From Paenibacillus elgii NBRC 100335 (GTDB lineage Bacteria > Bacillota > Bacilli > Paenibacillales > NBRC-103111): a stretch of DNA of 64,000 nucleotides. This document shows, piece by piece, positions 62,375 through 64,000 of the stretch (positions within the stretch are counted from its first letter, which is position 1; each line of letters begins with the position of its first letter). The stretch lies in contig NZ_BIMB01000023.1 in assembly GCF_004000865.1 (NCBI RefSeq), positions 1 to 64,000 of the forward strand. Reading direction: 5' to 3'. Position numbers and translations under genes: made by a program. The notes beneath the pieces were generated by a model. It was not told the origin of the DNA. It did no database searches and saw nothing but the letters and a program-made list of their open reading frames with translations.

Positions 62375-64000
62375 TTATTTACTGTCCGTCCCAGCTGCCG
62401 CTTCACGCTCGGAGAAGGACAGATCGGTTGCCGCCGCCTGTTGCGCCGTATCCTTACTGCTGCGCACCGCCCACCATCTCAAACGCAAGCTCGCGCCTTC
62501 GGCCGGAGACAGCAGCTTCAGCCCGATCCGAAACGTTCCCCTTCGCGGATAGACGACGGTCCCTACGGATACTTTCGGCAGACCGATATCGTAATCGCTT
62601 CCCTGAAACACGTCGGAAGCCCCGTAAAATACGCTCTCGTTCACATTCAAAAGATCCGGAATCATATCGTTATCGGCAACCTCCAGGCCGACCGTAACCA
62701 TCACCTGCCCCGGTCCAAGACCGTGGCTGATCTCATCCGTATAATAGCTCCGCTCCTGCTTGCCGAACGAAATCATGCCGCTTTTGACGATCCCCCCGGC
62801 CAGAGGAAGGTCTACGACGCCGCTGCTGATCTCATCTTGGGCGGACCTCTGCTGCGGCAGTCCTAACGTGAAGTCAAAATGGCCTTTGTCCGCCCGATAG
62901 TCGACAGAGAACTGCGGCGGCTCGTCCGCTTCCAGCTGCCGTACGGAGGCACCGGCCGTAAAGGCCGCCCTGTCGCTCCCGCCGCCCGGCAAGCTGCTGC
63001 CTGTTCGCCTTGCCAGGATGCCCAAAAGAGGCGAACTCGCGATCAGCTCGTTAAACGGCAGCGGCGTCACATGGTCGATGACGTAGCTTGGGCCCATCTG
63101 CAGCAGGCTGATTTTGGCCAGCACGACCTCCGGCTCCGCCGGCGAGCCCAGCGCCTCGTCCATTGATCGGGCGGCATAAGCCTCCCATAGCTTCTCTTCC
63201 GTATCCGCGACAATTTCAATCGTCTGCGAACAAGCGGATTCCACCTGAATACGCCGGTCGCCGATCGTGAGAACGGCCGTGCCGGGCTTCGAACCGAAAT
63301 CTCCTTTGTCCCCCGCGCTCCCGGCTGCCCTTACCGGCCACTGGACAACGAAATCGTCCGATTTATTATCCGCAGGCACATCGATCCGGATTTTGCCGGC
63401 GGTTGAACAACCGGGGTCCTCCGCCAATGGAAAAAGCCCGCCGAGCGGCTCGTATTCGAATGTAATCGGCGGCGTTTGCAGCGTTTTCTCGACCCGGAGC
63501 CGGGCTTCGAACGTCTCGCCCTCCGTCACGTAACGAGGCACGGTTTGCAGCACCCGAACGTGCCCGTCATCGTACAGGACCGCGGTCGCCAGCGCAAATT
63601 CGTTCCACTCGAATTGCGCGGGCTCCGGCGCGTTTTCCCGGATGAACAAGCGGTACCCTTCCACCACCCGGTTATATTCGCTGATCTCATCCGGGCGGGC
63701 CGAGCTGTTCACCACCGCATGTACGGGCTCCTTGCCCTTCTCGTCATACGCGATGCAGAGGTATACGTTTTTGGCGTAGTCGTTATTGTTGAAGCCCTCC
63801 ATCATCGAGAGCTTGAGCGTGACCGGCGAGGAGACGGTAATTTCCCGCCCGAGGCCGTCCAGCGCGAGCCCGGACTGTACCGATACCGACTTGTCGTCCA
63901 CCGCAACCACCTGCAAGCCCGCCACTACGCCGCTTCCGAACAGCAGCCGGTTCAACAGACGCCGCTTGTCGTTGAAATATTTTTGCTCGGATTCGAAATC
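62375..64000 (-). CDS. Partial large protein, probable tail/injection-system component
   Basis: The frame is open to the window edge (541 codons seen) and ends in TAA at 62375. The visible N-terminal part reads KRRLLNRLLFGSGVVAGLQV, then SGLALDGLGREITV, a form I recall from phage-tail-like and eCIS loci, though not with certainty. The rest is beta-rich with no catalytic motif: LSMMEGF..., RVVEGYRLFIREN, and a C-terminal domain with GDRRIQVESACSQTIEIV. It lies on the same strand as the deaminase-like gene, 119 nt upstream of it. The start must lie beyond 64000. Confidence 0.5.
   Translation of the reverse strand, partial: DFESEQKYFNDKRRLLNRLLFGSGVVAGLQVVAVDDKSVSVQSGLALDGLGREITVSSPVTLKLSMMEGFNNNDYAKNVYLCIAYDEKGKEPVHAVVNSSARPDEISEYNRVVEGYRLFIRENAPEPAQFEWNEFALATAVLYDDGHVRVLQTVPRYVTEGETFEARLRVEKTLQTPPITFEYEPLGGLFPLAEDPGCSTAGKIRIDVPADNKSDDFVVQWPVRAAGSAGDKGDFGSKPGTAVLTIGDRRIQVESACSQTIEIVADTEEKLWEAYAARSMDEALGSPAEPEVVLAKISLLQMGPSYVIDHVTPLPFNELIASSPLLGILARRTGSSLPGGGSDRAAFTAGASVRQLEADEPPQFSVDYRADKGHFDFTLGLPQQRSAQDEISSGVVDLPLAGGIVKSGMISFGKQERSYYTDEISHGLGPGQVMVTVGLEVADNDMIPDLLNVNESVFYGASDVFQGSDYDIGLPKVSVGTVVYPRRGTFRIGLKLLSPAEGASLRLRWWAVRSSKDTAQQAAATDLSFSEREAAAGTDSK

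Overview
The window looks like chromosomal DNA of a moderately GC-rich, endospore-forming Gram-positive bacterium of the Paenibacillaceae (Paenibacillus/Cohnella type). This rests on a gerA-type germination operon, large S-layer-homology (SLH) surface proteins, YesM/YesN-type sensing, a TPP-riboswitch ykoEDC-tenA operon, AGGAGG-type ribosome sites and clear intrinsic terminators. No rRNA, tRNA, CRISPR array, insertion sequence or prophage integrase was seen.

Layout. 1-7.0 kb: the N-terminal 1887 codons of a giant minus-strand protein built of about 176 decapeptide repeats in unbroken 30-bp register, preceded by a GT4 glycosyltransferase. 7.2-11.2 kb: housekeeping genes (M29 aminopeptidase, tag, EcsC family, cupin, lipase). 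11.15-21.1 kb: an AT-richer block with an orphan sugar-binding lipoprotein, a YesM/YesN two-component system, a secreted NPCBM glycosidase-like protein and a PadR-MGT-VOC operon. 21.2-23.3 kb: nitroreductase, MarR regulator and pirin with two matching MhqR-type operators. 23.4-26.0 kb: a ba3-type oxidase operon with two FNR-like boxes. 26.2-29.9 kb: the gerA-type operon. 30-38.5 kb: DUF2935, a nucleotidyltransferase, the thiamine-precursor uptake and salvage operon, a small Cys-rich protein, psd and an Fsr-like exporter. 38.5-49.8 kb: two giant SLH proteins (one a 5'-nucleotidase) around a secreted GATase-like protein. 49.9-51.4 kb: a MocR-type regulator.

51.5-64 kb is the most unusual region. 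A three-gene minus-strand operon encodes a TolC-like secreted protein, a coiled-coil 'stalk' protein and a membrane receptor whose class III cyclase domain has lost both metal-binding aspartates. It diverges from a PAAR-like DUF4280 protein and a membrane-anchored MORN-repeat protein. The two operons leave a shared spacer through near-identical outward-facing promoter-like sequences. To the right lie a DinB protein, a protein with a leader like those of contractile-injection-system cargo (LQRSLGNQAV) joined to an HAE/PCxxC deaminase-like zinc site, and the open end of a further large protein. I infer the edge of an extracellular contractile injection system (eCIS) or related tail-like locus with a candidate deaminase effector. 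No sheath, tube or baseplate gene is visible, so this must be tested with the sequence beyond 64 kb.
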